Position numbers and translations under genes: made by a program. Below the pieces are notes generated by a model, which was given only the letters and a program-made list of their open reading frames with translations, was not told the origin of the DNA and did not search any database. Of a stretch of 64,000 nucleotides of DNA, positions 44,801 to 58,971 are shown in pieces. Numbering within the stretch: position 1 is the first letter of the stretch; every line of letters starts with the position of its first letter. This stretch comes from Mesodorylaimus sp. YZB2_4 (Eukaryota; Nematoda; Enoplea; Dorylaimida; Dorylaimidae), in assembly GCA_030248295.1 (NCBI GenBank), contig JASANH010000123.1, positions 310,001 to 374,000 of the forward strand, written 5' to 3'.

Positions 44801-45930
44801 AGCGAGGCCGTGAGGTGACCAGCACTCACGGCAACGTCCCTCTGCGCGTCTGCACTAGGAGCACCTCCACGCGAGGGCATCCTGGGCAGGACGCCGACTT
44901 CCTCGGACGATGGCGGGTGGGCTTTGAACCCACTTGGTGTTCGACAGTCGAGACTGTCTACTCGTTTGGCTTCCGTCTCTCCACTCGTAGCACCTCTGGG
45001 TTACCGGGTGAGTCACCCATGGCCTGGCGTGCAAGGTCAGCGAGGGTTTATGGTTCGCAAACCGACCTCCATCCCCGGGGATCAAACCCGGGATGAGTCC
45101 AGCCACTCGCTCCCAAGCAATACGGGGAGACGAATGCCGAACCGCTGCACCACCGCGGTCGCTAATGATCTAGTTCTACTCACCCGACCTGTCGCACGGC
45201 GTTTCTTGCAACGAGTAGACTTCTGAGCCTCGTCCCATGGCCACCGCATGACACCAAGAGCGGTCGTCGTGGCCTTGACTGCACGCGCGTTTTTCTTCGA
45301 GGTGTTGGCTATCGCACCAGCTTTCTTTGGGCAGGCCGCATTTCAGCACGCCATCCTCGTCGTAGAACAGCTGCTGGCCAGGTTTGCATTCGATGTTTTT
45401 GACGGTCTCGTTGGGGCCAGCTAAAAAAGTTCCAATTGGAAATTCGCGAGACCCAGGAGGGGGCACCCCGCGTCATAGATGATACCCCTGAATATCACAC
45501 AGCCTTGTAAAATTACTTACGCAGGCAATACTTGTGGATGAAGGAGTTTGACGATAGGTCGTTCTCGTACTTGACTTTGTACTCGCCGAATGGGGTCGTT
45601 TTGGTGAAGTTCAGACGCAGAACAGCCCCAAAGTAGAATCCCATTCGTTTGCACGGACTGGATGTCGCGAGGCTGCCATCTGGGTTCAGGAGCTGCAGAG
45701 GCGTGCCTTCTTTGCACATAGCGCCGCAGACGATGTCGACGTAGCCGCCAGCCTTTGGCACATTGATTTCAGTACCGTGTTCGTCGAAGTAGGTTGTGTT
45801 CTTGATTTCTGAAAACGACTGGTTACAAATACACAAAGCCACTTCGATACTCACCAGGTTGGCTCATCGACGCGACCACCATTACCATCACCATCGCCAT
45901 TCCAAAACCGCACTTGCTCGTTCCGAACAT
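41884..45930 (-). CDS. receptor-type protein tyrosine phosphatase, divergent
   Basis: Exons: 45930-45855 (signal peptide MFGTSKCGFGMAMVMVM...), 45808-45521, 45420-45184, 44656-44336, 44285-44158, 44103-43930, TM exon 43874 or 43860 to 43734, 43688-43027, 42975-42736, 42679 to about 42310, and a last exon ending 41884. The ectodomain is cysteine-containing and not recognised (for example GGYVDIVCGAMC, KSWCDSQHLEEKRAC-like). One TM follows (GAIAAICIGLLVSLIASVILVVVV), then a basic stop-transfer (QIRKRR) and a Ser/Thr/Lys-rich linker. The phosphatase domain has WPD (HYEAWPDNSAA) and the catalytic loop HCSAGLQRSPA. C and R of CX5R are present, but the usual HCSAGxGRTG is altered at two positions. 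Two junctions are uncertain: entry to the TM exon (phase fits only the 43860 acceptor or a one-base change in an A7 run) and entry to the last exon. Confidence 0.82.
44800..45170 (-). mobile_element. tRNA-derived SINE, family B (copy 2)
   Basis: Minus strand reads CGGTGGTGCAGCGGTTCGGC (A-box region), then CCCGGGTTTGATCCCCGG (B box) and GATGGAGGTCGG. The distal part shares GAGGTGACCAGC...GAGGGCATCCTGG with the copy at 24565. It lies in intron 3 of the phosphatase gene. Confidence 0.82.
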
Positions 45931-46434
45931 GGCAGTCACACACCAAGCGATCAGGTTTCAGATTTCCCGAGAGAAAGACGCAGACGCAGCCGCACGAGAA
46001 ATGCTCACAGGCAGAATGAGCAGCCGAGTGCTGGCCCTTCAACCCTCTTCGCATCAGCAGTGTGAAGTTGGTGGCGCGGACGACTCTGTCACTTTACGCT
46101 ATCGGGTCCACGGCATTTTGTCATAAGCAGCGTACCTGACAATCACGATTTGAATTCCCGCCAAAACCACTCTGGAACGTATTTTTACCAACGACCATCA
46201 TGTGGGCGAGGTTTTTATAAATCTGCCGAAAAATGGCCGTCACTAAAATCCTCATAAAATTTCAGCCTGTACACGTTTTTCTGCGTTTTTTGTTATTTTT
46301 GCGCAAACCATGAACTTTTTTACCAAAGTTTTCTGTGTGCGCGGCGCGATTTCAGACTTTTATTTCGAATGTCACCAAAAAATTACAGAACATGAAATTC
46401 AAATTTGCCTCACATCTCTCATTTCATCAACAAT
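45931..46434. other. spacer between EARS2 and phosphatase genes
   Basis: Same-strand genes are 504 bp apart. A partial TIR-family end (GTCATAAGCAGCGTACC...GATTTGAATTCCCGCC) lies at 46120-46165. The phosphatase promoter and the EARS2 polyadenylation site should be here, but no specific signal is decisive. Confidence 0.4.
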
Positions 46435-49418
46435 TTATCCAAAACGCGCAGGTTTTTTCACGCGTTCCACCTCCATTATCGATTTTAATTGATCGATGGC
46501 ATAACGTAATCTTCGAATCACTCGATCCTTCCCCAACAAATAGAACATTTCCGCAATCGGCAATCCTCGCGTCGCGTTCGTAATCCCCAATCGAATCAAG
46601 TGAAACATCGATCGGTGATCAAATCCAGTCACTTTTTCAAAATCCGTTAAAAATTCTTTAATCGTCTCTATCGTATAATCGATCGATTCCGATTCAAAAT
46701 TTTTTTCGAAATCCATAACCAATTTATCTAATCTTTTAATCATTTCTTCTGTATCGATTACGGTTTTACCAACTTTTATCGATTTTTTCAAATCATCGTG
46801 TAAATCCTTATTACAGCGCCATAAAAATGCGTGATCAGGATTTTCAAATAATTGACCCAATCTGACCACTCGTCCATCAGGTAAATATTGATCTAATATT
46901 CGATTCAGATAAGTATCATCTAAATTTTCCGTCGTTTCATTTATCTTCGATTCATCTAATCTCGTCGATATCAACCTTCGAAAATCATGAATCAATTCCG
47001 ATCGATCACATTTCATCATAAATAATCGATTATATTTATCTAAATATTCAGGTTCAAATTTCGTCGGTGTTTTATTTAATTTATTCAAATCGAACATGGA
47101 TTTTAATTCATTCAAAGAATATAATTGATTTTTATCTTTTGTATTTGGATCGAATCCACCAGCCGTCGATAAAACGCTATTAATTAAAGCCAATGGGTAA
47201 TAACCCAATTTTTTATAAGTTTCTAAATTTGCAGCTTCATCTCTTTTTGATAATTTCGCTCGCCCTTTTCCACTTGTCATTGGTGGAATGTGAGCGAAAA
47301 TTGGTGGTTTCCAATCGAATGCTTTGTACAATTGTAAATGCTTGATCGTCGACATCAACCATTCATCGCCTCTGATCACATGCGTGATTTGCATATGATG
47401 ATCGTCGATAATATTAGCGAAGTGATAAGTGGGATATCCATCCGATTTTACAATCACTGGATCGCCTTCATGTTCAGCCACTCGATATTCGTAATGACCA
47501 AAAACGCTGTCGGTGAACGATGACGGATCGTCGCCGAGAATAAATCGAATTGCGAATGGATGCCCAGCGTTCAATTTCTTTGAGATCTCGTTCGATGTTA
47601 ATGATCGACACGCGTTGTCGTAACGAAGCGATTCGCGATTCTGAAACGGTGAGGATACACTGGAGATCCGGAAGAGCCGTGTTCATGCTAGGGGGAGGGT
47701 AGGATCGCCACAATCTGATTCTGATCTTTGCTCGCGCAAACGATCGTTTTTTTTCCACCACTGGAACGCTAAGTTAGCCTTCTGACACCCTCAGATGTGA
47801 AGCTACTGCAATTCATGGTGTGTGACGCCGCTTTTCGCTCAAGATTGCAAGATCCAACAACAAGCAGCTCCTCGATTCGAGTATCGCAGCGTGGCTTGGC
47901 CGTTTTTAGCTGAGGCGTTTTCTATATCTAATCAGACATTCGCAAAGTCGCAATCAGAGGCAGCGATCAGGGCGATCTTTCTTCAATCGCGGCGTGAAAA
48001 GTACCAAAACCTGAGGACACCCTGCGATTCGCGCTTGAATTGCGCTTGAATCAGAGAGACGGAGAATTTTTGAAGTCCTGCTGGAAACTCGCTTTTACAG
48101 CGACCTTCGTATTCTGCGCTCGTGAGGTCTGCGGGTAGCGAGCCATCCAGCATGCGGCGCCATCAATCTGGATCGATGAGGATCGCGGCGTTTGTTTGGG
48201 CATATTCTCAAACACTTGGCGATCACGACTATCTTTTGTTGACCACAGCATCAAAAGGGCCAAATGACGTCGTTTATCAGAGATCTTGTCAATCACGATC
48301 ACACATAAGCGCAACGTTACGATAAAATGCGATCTTTCTTTGATCTCGGAGTGAAGTGGGCAAAAAACCAAAGCATCCTTTCATAATTACGTTGCTGCGC
48401 TTGTGCGTGATCAGGATCGATGCGATCTGATAACCGCTGAGGTAACGCTCAACAGGAATCAGCGCCGATCTATCCCCCTTCGCTCACATGACGTCGTTTA
48501 TCAGAGATCGCGTCGATCATGATCATACAGGAGTACAATTTCACGACCAAATGTGGATCCCTAAATATTTACAGTTTCTGACCCACTCCACGCTGCGATC
48601 AAAGAAATATCGCCGTGATCGCCGACCTTTATTGCAACAGTTAGATAGTCCGAGAGGACATAGACAAGGCCTTAGCTGAAAACACTAGAGTAGACGCAGC
48701 GATCCTCGTCGATCCCCCATGCAGCGTCATGATCGTGGAACGCTGCAATCAAAGAAAGATCACTGACTCTGACCGCGGCTATCCGCATAGATATAGACAA
48801 CGCCTCAGCTAAAGACGCCCAGACGATCCAGATTGCTGACGCTGCAAGCTGGATCGTCGGCTACCCGCAAACTTCACCATCTCAGTATGTGAAGATCTCT
48901 TGCAAAGCAAGTTTCCAGCAGGATTTCTTAAGCTGTATATCCATTCTTCCGCTCACCTTTAACGCCTCCTTCTTCATCAACATCAGTCGATCAGCCGTAC
49001 AGAAGCATCGATACGCCTTGCCCTCGTCTAACAACTTCTTGGCACTCTCTCGATACAAATCCAATCTCTGCGACTGGACATATGGCCCCAGCGGGCCACC
49101 CTTCAACGGACTCTCATCAGCTTCCATGCCCAACCACCTCAACGTCGACTCCAACTGCTCGGCCGCTCCCGGCATAATCCTCGCCTTATCCGTATCTTCG
49201 ATCCTCAATATGAATCGGCCATTCACATGCGACTTGGCAAACAGAAAATTGTACGCCACCGTCCTCAAACTCCCAATATGCACAAATCCAGTCGGACTCG
49301 GTGCAAATCGGGCACGAACTTCACCAATCGATTTCTTCCCATCGATCCAATCGATTTTACTACTAGTCGCCAAAAATCGACGCAAATCCAATCTCCCACT
49401 TACAGTTCTCCAATTCAT
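46435..49418 (-). CDS. EARS2: mitochondrial glutamyl-tRNA synthetase
   Basis: Two exons, 49418-48957 and 47640-46435, join in phase (KKEALK / [12 protein letters not shown]) to give 555 residues, within the family's range. Class I signatures are present: [17 protein letters not shown] (HIGH-type motif), [13 protein letters not shown]-like [11 protein letters not shown], then [27 protein letters not shown], and the KMSKS-type AKLSKRDE. The N terminus ([20 protein letters not shown]) is basic and hydroxylated, consistent with a mitochondrial presequence. The enzyme charges mitochondrial tRNA-Glu (and in many organisms tRNA-Gln, for transamidation). Intron 1 (1316 bp) contains short direct duplications, for example TGACGTCGTTTATCAGAGATC at 48264 and 48489, and GTTTCCAGCAGGA-type sequence copied from near the exon-1 donor. 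Confidence 0.96.
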
Positions 49419-49886
49419 CCTGAAACCACAAATGCATCACTGCATTCCTATCCCCTCAAAACATTGCAGGTCCAAACCAGTACGACCAAACTGGACCAAC
49501 CACCACCAGTGTCTTTTATTTGCAAATCACACTGCACACTACTCCAAGCACAATGTAATACTTGCTCACAACTGACTGCCAACAACACACGACACATTGC
49601 ATCATCAACACAGGGACCACCACGGTGAGTGACCGCTGTGGTCACCACCGTGGTCACCTTGAACACTGCGGTAGTGATCAGTGTTCACTCACTCACCACG
49701 ACCACTGGACACACCACCACAGTGGCGCTCACCTCACCAATGATCACTCACCACAAATGACCACAGCACAACATGCACACCAAATCTCCACTCTCCCCAA
49801 AGCTTCTCTCTGCCTGAGCTTAGCCTCCATCGCACTATCAAAATCCCCAATCGCCTGCAGGAAGCTTCTAAAATATGCAAATTATT
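49419..49886. other. spacer upstream of EARS2
   Basis: Between the PTDSS1 stop and EARS2 start (468 bp). Contains a GTGGTCACC/GGTGACC-rich, partly palindromic patch at 49615-49740 (CTGTGGTCACCACCGTGGTC). No gene is seen. Confidence 0.4.
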
Positions 49887-52800
49887 CTAAGAACTTGACG
49901 GTCCCGTCAAAAAACGCTGTCTCCTCGTCCCCGATGGTCTCTGCCTCAATTCAGATTTATTCGGATCGAATGCCAAATTCTCGTTCACTGCTTCTGTGAT
50001 ATTCTCAATACTCGAATCGATAAAACGATGCATCACCGTCCCGTTCACTTTCACCTCCGTCGTCGCGTCCGACCATTTGGCCAACACAATACACAGGTAC
50101 ACGCAGAACACGCTGCCCATCAGCTGCAATCACAAAAACTGTTTTTGCCCAACACCCTCCATCTATGCACGAAAAATTCAAATTAAAAAGGCGGGAAAAC
50201 CATTCTTACCAACATAATCAACCATATCATTATGTACGTTATTTGTGCTTGCGCAAATAATTCTCGTCCGAATTTAATGCATAAAACTGATTCCGAAAAT
50301 GTCATGGCCCTGAAAATACCTTTTTCTTACATTTTCACCCAAGATCATAAACACTAAAAAACATTTACCCCAAGTGGGATTCGAACCCGCGTCCACGCAA
50401 TTACAAATCAACTCAAGCTCTATCCTACACCACCTCCATCCGCACCCAAACCAATCCAATAAACCCAAGTGCCCAGCAGCGCTGCGTTCACTACCTTTAA
50501 GAGCAGGTTCGATTCCCACACCAACCTCTGCTTTTGGATTTCTGCTTCTGGGCCCCTTCTATAGATCAAATCTAGACACAAATTTTTCTTGTAAACACAA
50601 GCCCATGCCCAACTTCAGGGGTCCACTCCAAACCACACATTCCCCATGCCCACCACTTACACATAAACCCAACACTGCGTGCCCATCCGCTTGCAGTACG
50701 GGTCGGTGACATAGATGTAAAACTGCCGTACAGTCGGCGCCACAACCAACATTACCAGGATGAGCCTGTAGGCCACCAACGGGTGACTCGTGTCGATGGC
50801 GAAGATATGTTTCAAGAAGAACGTGTTCAGTTCCGTTATCTGAAATCAAACACATGCACTTCAATCAACCACACTGGCACTGCACTTGTGTCGCTAACGG
50901 GCCAGAACAGAATACGCATACATTTCTTCTCCCTGCACTATGAGAAAAAACAAAAAATTCAACTTGAGTGGGATTCGAACCCGTGCTTTTTGAATTTTTT
51001 GATTTCTCTGCTAACCACCTGATCCGTCAAGACCGTTGCGATACAGGCTCACGCGGTTGTATAAGTAACCTGGTGTTGACTGCCTGCCTTGCTGGCTTAT
51101 CTGGACAGCTTTCTAGGGCAGTCAACACCAAGCTGGTTATATGGCCATGTGAGCCTTCATCGTAGTTGCAGGTCACAAACCAGTCCAGATAAGCCAGCAA
51201 GGCAGGCAATCAACACCGAGTTACTCAGGTGGCCATGAGAAATGGTCCATCCGTACTGGACCCTTGCTACAAATCAGACACAGTGAGTGACGAATCTTGT
51301 ACAAGTGCTTGGCATTTTTCTCGATCAGAGGCGCCGGTTCAAATCCCTCTCAAGGTGCAGTTTTTATATTTCATGTTGACAGTTTACAGGCCCTAAAAAC
51401 TGATATGATAATAAGCCTACTAATCATATCAGGCGATTAAAAACCCTTGCAGCTGGGAGTTGGAAAGTCTGCTGACCTTGATCTTCGTCTCTGCAAGTCA
51501 GGGCCCTGGGGCCAGTTTCACAATCAGCTGGGACATGTCCTAAAGTTAGGACGATCAAATCGCAATGATGTAAGATAGGACTTACGGCGTCCTAATATTT
51601 AGGACATGTCCTAGGCGATTGTGAAACTGGCTCCAGTTTCACAATCGGCTAGGACATGTCCTAACCCCCTGATTTGGGGAGGCGACCCATCAAGTCTTCG
51701 ATTCCCCTGTTTCAGCAAGACGATCTGTCCCTCCCCACACATGAAGTCAGCGATTTTTATCCTAAACATAAGAATGTTATTTAGGACTTTGGGTGTCCTA
51801 GCTGATTTGCGAGCCTAGCCCCACGCTATCAGGCGGTCAGCAAAGGTCATCCAGCCAAGCATGCTAGACACCCGCAACAAACTCCAGGTCCGCCATAATG
51901 CCGCACTTTAGTGCACCCAGTACTCGTACCCACCTCACAAGGACTAGCCACCCACCCATACCTGCCATAAGACGACCAACTCCCAGACGGCCAGGAACCG
52001 CATGAGCGTGCTATTCGGATCCAGCCACCGCACGTGCATCCAGCTGACCGGCGTGAATTGCAAAACGGCTCGTTTGAACTTTCCAGTCGTCGATGGTATA
52101 TTCCTACAAGCACAACCAGTAACAGCAGCCACACCAGAAAATATTAACTTCTTACTTTATACTCTCCCAATGATAATTCCTCATTTCCATTTTCTTACAC
52201 AACCACATTCCCAGCCATATACCCAATCCATTGCACAGCAGGATATCCAAGATCACTATATCCCACCAACATTCTTTGAAATTTGGCAGTAAATGACTGA
52301 ACGCTATCTAGAAGAAACTAGTTCCCATCAGTCACCTCAGCGATATCAGCCTCGACTGCTTCCTTGTCAGTCACATGTGTCCATTAGCCCTCGAGTGCGC
52401 TGTACGGTGCTTGGCTATGCATAAAGACCTTACCTGAAACCCCGTCTTCAGCAGAGCATCCCCCTGAGACCTGTCCTAACCACACAGTCATTGCCCCCCC
52501 CCCCGTGATCATAGCCACATTAGCCGAGCCAGACCACCATCATTTCCACTGAGACTCAAAGCAAGTCATCTCAGGCAAGCACCCGCCTGCACCATCCCTC
52601 ATCTCCGCTCTAGTCAGTCACATCAACCAGACCTGCCCTAACCACTCAGTCAATCATTCCACTCGCCAGCGATCACAATCATAAACCAGACCCACATCAC
52701 AACTACACAGAGAAAGCCATCTTCGGCAAGCACCTGCCCCTTAATCTTCACTCAGAATATCAGCCAAGCCAGACCCACATCATATCGATCGACGAGTAAG

Positions 52801-55528
52801 CCCTCCCATTCGCCAGTCATCTTCAGCCAGCACCTGTCCACACCACATCATCCCTTATCTCCACTGGAGCCTCACCTACGCAGCCCGAGCACTGCCCTGT
52901 TTCTAATCCACCCTACGCGCACTCACCTCAGTGATCTCCCACGTGACACTAATGTACCAGCAAATGCCGTAATGCCTAATCAGCATGGCCTTTAGGGCCC
53001 AACCGATGAAATGCGAGCACGCGAATATGTCCATATTCGACCAGAGACGTTGCAGCGACACGTCGGAGCAATTCACTGCATACTCCTAAAATACAAGAAA
53101 TCACAGTTCATCCTCTTTGCGACCCCTTTGCGGTGCACCTGTCCATGCAGCATCGAGTACGATGGATTATAGCACACCCTCCTGCTACAGGCCAGATTGA
53201 ACCCTGAACCAGAACAGTGCATACGACACCCATAATATCTACATTAGAGAGACCCCTTCACTCGTTTGTTGCAGCTATCCAGGCAGCAAACAAACTTTAT
53301 TGAGTACAGTGCATGCCCTCTTGTAAAAGGGCAAGATGATCCCAAAACCAGAACAGTGCACATGACATGAAACCTTCCTTGTACAAGGCCTAGACCAATG
53401 CAGGGAGCAACACCTCCTGTAAGACTCCTACACAAAACGTATCCCATGATTTACATGCACCCCAGCATTTCATATTGAGCACACCAGTCAACTCTTAATG
53501 GCAGTAGTGCCAGGTGACAAGAGCCCAGTCGGGTTGGTGTTTCACCACTTTCAGGTACCAGATCTTCTTTGCTTGATTTCATGCAGACTGTACGCTAAGA
53601 TCAGCCCAGTAGGCGACAAAGTGATGAACCCACGCTCCATAGCCCAAACTCAACCAGATTCGTCCCAGCCCACTAGTGTGTACACGTGTCCGAACAAAAC
53701 ATACTTTCTCATCCAATTGCGATTTATTCAATCGGATTGGATCGAACCAACGCAACAACCCTTTCACATCGCTAAAACTTTGGAATAATATGAATTGCAA
53801 CGATAATAAATACAAAACGCTGACACCAAATACAATTCGCCAAATTGCTGGGTGCGGACGGGTAAACGGACCTAAAATCATACACACAATGGCATTCCAT
53901 CTGAAACTATATTTTACCACAGATATTTTTTTACCCGCACACATTCACATGCGAAGCCTACTCTGAAATCATATTTTAACCAACCTCGAAATTGGTATCA
54001 CCAATCCTTCCTCGAGCGACATCTTCATCTCAAGACAAACCTTATATTTTTCACCAGCAACTGCATGTTAGAAGTCACAGTCCGAAACTATATTTTACCG
54101 AAGATGAAATCATTTCTGATATTAACTTTTATCAACCCGTGCAGGTAAAAACATCCATCTGAAACCGTATTTTAACCACGGTTGGCTGAAATCGATACCA
54201 TAACCCATATGTTACCCTCCACCAACCAACGTTATTTTACCCACAACTGCAAATCGGGTGTCTCAATCCGAAACTATATTTTACCAAACCTGCAAACAGG
54301 CTCTTAAACACTGAACCTATATTTACCACCCGTCGAAAACTGTACGAATCTGAACCTACATTTTCCTCGACGCGCGCAAAGTGTGTAAAATATGGTTTCA
54401 GGCAAACCATTGACAATCCTGATCCAGCCTGCCTCTACCAAACTGAAATTACCTTTTCCTGCCATTTACAATTAAACAAAAACCCAAAAAATCTTTCGCC
54501 TGAGTAGAAAATATAGTTTCAGAAAATGAATTAAACCCATTCCTGAAACCATATTTTACCATCCGAAAATGTTTGACAAATAACTTACCATTCGGAAACG
54601 CTAACGAGCTAATGACGACGAAAAAGAATGCCAATGCCTTTAATCCGGCCCAAATATTTTCGTCTCGATTCGCATCGACTCTAAATATGAACAAACGCAT
54701 TCTCCTAATTACAATTTTCGTACATAATATATAGATGAAAAAATAATTATCGACCCTAGTGCAGTTTTTTAATGCACTGTACCTCGGTGCTTAGCAACGA
54801 ATGAAAAGGAATTTTAAGGTCATTCCCTCTGCTAATAAATTAGCAAGATCCTCGGCGCCCCCCGACTTGCTTTGAAAAACTAATTAAAAAAATTTCAGTG
54901 CATATTTTACATCTTTTCAAAAAATTAATATGGTTCATACAAAAAGCGAATACTGATTTTACCAGATGTTCCTGCATTTTTTCGCACTTTCTCATGATTA
55001 TTAAACAGATTCACAACTAGTTTATCGATTCTAGCTTGATAATCAGATAAAAAGAAAAAAATGATTAAAAATTTTAGAGCTGAAGTTGAAGACTCAAAAT
55101 TTTCCGAGGTTTTTTCAAACTTATGAATGAACCCAGATCATCTAAAAAATTTATCGCCGAAATTTCAATTTTAACATTTTTAAAAGGAAAACTTCATCAT
55201 TCTAGAAATTCCGGGCGAAATTTGAATCCAGTATCATTTAAAAAACCTTGATCATACATATCTCCCGCCAAAATTTGAATTTTTTCAAAATTTAAAAAAC
55301 TATCGCGAACCCCAAAAATTACCTTGTCAAGGCGGTATAAATTAAGACGACGATCGTAACCGTCAACAATGTGATTGTATGAGGTTTATAGAAAAATTCC
55401 AACGAAATATCATCGACTGGACGTTCGTTAATCGTATCGAAATGTTCTTGATATCGATGTATTTTCGACGTTTTTCGAGACGATGTTCCTAAACTTGGAG
55501 ATTCTTGCGATTCTTCCGTCGCCGCCAT
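49887..55528 (-). CDS. PTDSS1: phosphatidylserine synthase (base-exchange, PSS1 type)
   Basis: Eight exons: 55528-55323, 54680-54589, 53871-53705, 53085-52927, 52307-52156, 52103-51962, about 50839-50652, and a last exon ending 49887. Phases agree through exon 7. Family stretches in order: [107 protein letters not shown] and [19 protein letters not shown]. This multi-TM ER enzyme swaps the head group of phosphatidylcholine or phosphatidylethanolamine for serine. The last junction is ambiguous: donor GTAAGT after CWVYV with an acceptor at GGGCAG, or a weak GTTTAT donor with TTGCAG; both keep frame. The C-terminal tail has several Asn and Arg residues. Introns hold foldback elements, tRNA-like repeats and a repeated motif cluster. 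Confidence 0.95.
50370..50445 (-). repeat. tRNA-like sequence (SINE head or decayed tRNA)
   Basis: Minus strand reads GGAGGTGGTGTAGGATAGAG... to ...GCGGGTTCGAATCCCACTTG. The B box is perfect (GGTTCGAATCC) but the A box is poor and a cloverleaf is not obvious. A similar B-box block lies at 50965-51045. It is more likely a SINE head than a functional tRNA gene. Confidence 0.55.
50965..51045 (-). repeat. tRNA-like sequence (second copy)
   Basis: Minus strand GGATCAGGTGGTTAGCAGAG (A-box-like) to CACGGGTTCGAATCCCACTC (B box) with an A/T-rich middle. Shares GGGTTCGAATCCCACT with the 50370 copy and GGTTCGAATC with 63431. It lies in a PTDSS1 intron. Confidence 0.55.
51047..51242. repeat. foldback repeat in PTDSS1 intron
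   Basis: GGTGTTGACTGCCTGCCTTGCTGGCTTATCTGGAC near 51073 recurs inverted near 51180 (GTCCAGATAAGCCAGCAAGG), and the middle carries a third partial copy (GGCAGTCAACACCAAGCTGG). Arms of about 58 bp could form a large hairpin. Confidence 0.85.
51508..51823. mobile_element. two adjacent foldback MITEs (GGGGCCAGTTTCACAATC ends)
   Basis: First element 51508-51634: GGCCAGTTTCACAATCAGCT...GGACATGTCCTAA at the left and its inverse at the right (TTAGGACATGTCC...GATTGTGAAACTGGC). A second, diverged copy starts again at about 51630 (CCAGTTTCACAATCGGCTAG) and ends near 51823 (GTCCTAGCTGATTTGCGAGC). Noncoding. Confidence 0.85.
52378..52432 (+). mobile_element. tRNA-derived SINE, family A (tail fragment)
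   Basis: GTCCATTAGCCCTCGAGTGC, then GCTGTACGGTGCTTGGCTAT and GCATAAAGAC, the 3' tail of family A without its tRNA head. It lies in PTDSS1 intron 4. Confidence 0.7.
53900..54560. repeat. cluster of CTGAAACTATATTTTACC motifs
   Basis: About ten copies or near-copies of CTGAAACYATATTTTACC in PTDSS1 intron 2, in both orientations: near 53901, 53965, 54081, 54158, 54267, 54320, 54350 and 54542 (plus), and 54388, 54508 (minus, AAAATATRGTTTCAG). Spacing is irregular, so this is not a simple tandem array. Confidence 0.75.
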
Positions 55529-56326
55529 TTTTCTCCAACAATAGGAAAATTATGTTTCCAAAAAAAAAATCTGAAAAACATTACGTTTCGAATCGTTGCT
55601 TCAAAAACCTAAAATTTTTGGATAAGATTCATAGTGTAACTAGAGAAAAAAAATTCTAGGTAGCCTACACTTCGATTTTCAATTTCCGTTCTCCCGTCCC
55701 AAATTCTACATTAAAAGGTTTTTAAATAGCAAACTTAAAATTTGATCGAACCGAATACGATGACTTTTCATTTTCGAATCATCATTTTTATATACGTTTT
55801 ATCACCCAAACCGCCTACCAAAACCAGCCAGTTCTGATTTCGCCCGCAGAAAAACGTGACTCACAAAAAAGAATTCGAGAAATCATGCTTCAAAAAAATG
55901 CAAAAAAAGCTAGAAAACAACTTTAAACAGCATTAATCGAAACAATTTTTTGAATACAATGAAACATTAAAACTCTAAATATCCGAAATTCTAGAAAATT
56001 TAAGTTTTTCGTTTCTTGTAAAAGTAGGTTTCAGCTGATTAGTGAGAAACGATGATTCGACAAAGTCAAGCTGAAACGATACAAAAAATTTTTAACAGTG
56101 ATTTGCAACTGAATCTACAGCATTTTTTGCGCTTTTCAGCGGAATTTTGTTACCGCTTAAATCTGAATCTGAATCTTAAAGGACCATTCCAAACGTTGCG
56201 CCGCAGTGTTTTCGGAAAAATTTTTGGCGAAAATTTGTGGATCGGAGAATTTTTGCGTCGATAAAATTTTCCAATTGTAAAATTAGTAAATATTAAATTA
56301 AAAATTATTAGAATAACAAAGAAATC
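55529..56326. promoter_or_regulatory. divergent intergenic region PTDSS1 / RPS5
   Basis: 798 bp between two start codons pointing away from each other, A/T-rich with a TATACG-type word near 55791 but no decisive TATA box. The promoters of both housekeeping genes must lie here. Short plus-strand frames (from 56052) are not supported. Confidence 0.5.
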
Positions 56327-58680
<2,354 letters not shown>

Positions 58681-58971
58681 GAAAATTTTGGATGAAAGAA
58701 CAGGCGATTTGTGGAGGAAATAGAATGAATTGCATATGCGTTATGCTTTTTTGAGGAAGTTGCACGTTGAAAAGTTTTGAGTAAAAAAATTGAAATCTTT
58801 GTGAAGCTTTTTGCCCGTCGTTTTTCCAGGATGCAAAATCCAACACTTTATTCCAAAAAAAAATTACTTAGATTTCCAAAAAATTGACATCAAAAAAAGC
58901 AATTTAGGAATTTACTTTTGAAAAAACGCTTTGAAAACAATTCCAACTTCTTTTCTTCTCGAATCTCAATT

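Noticed and set aside
50370-51045. Functional tRNA genes
   Set aside because: B boxes are good, but acceptor stems and A boxes do not give a convincing cloverleaf. Related blocks recur at 63311-63500, which fits SINE heads better.
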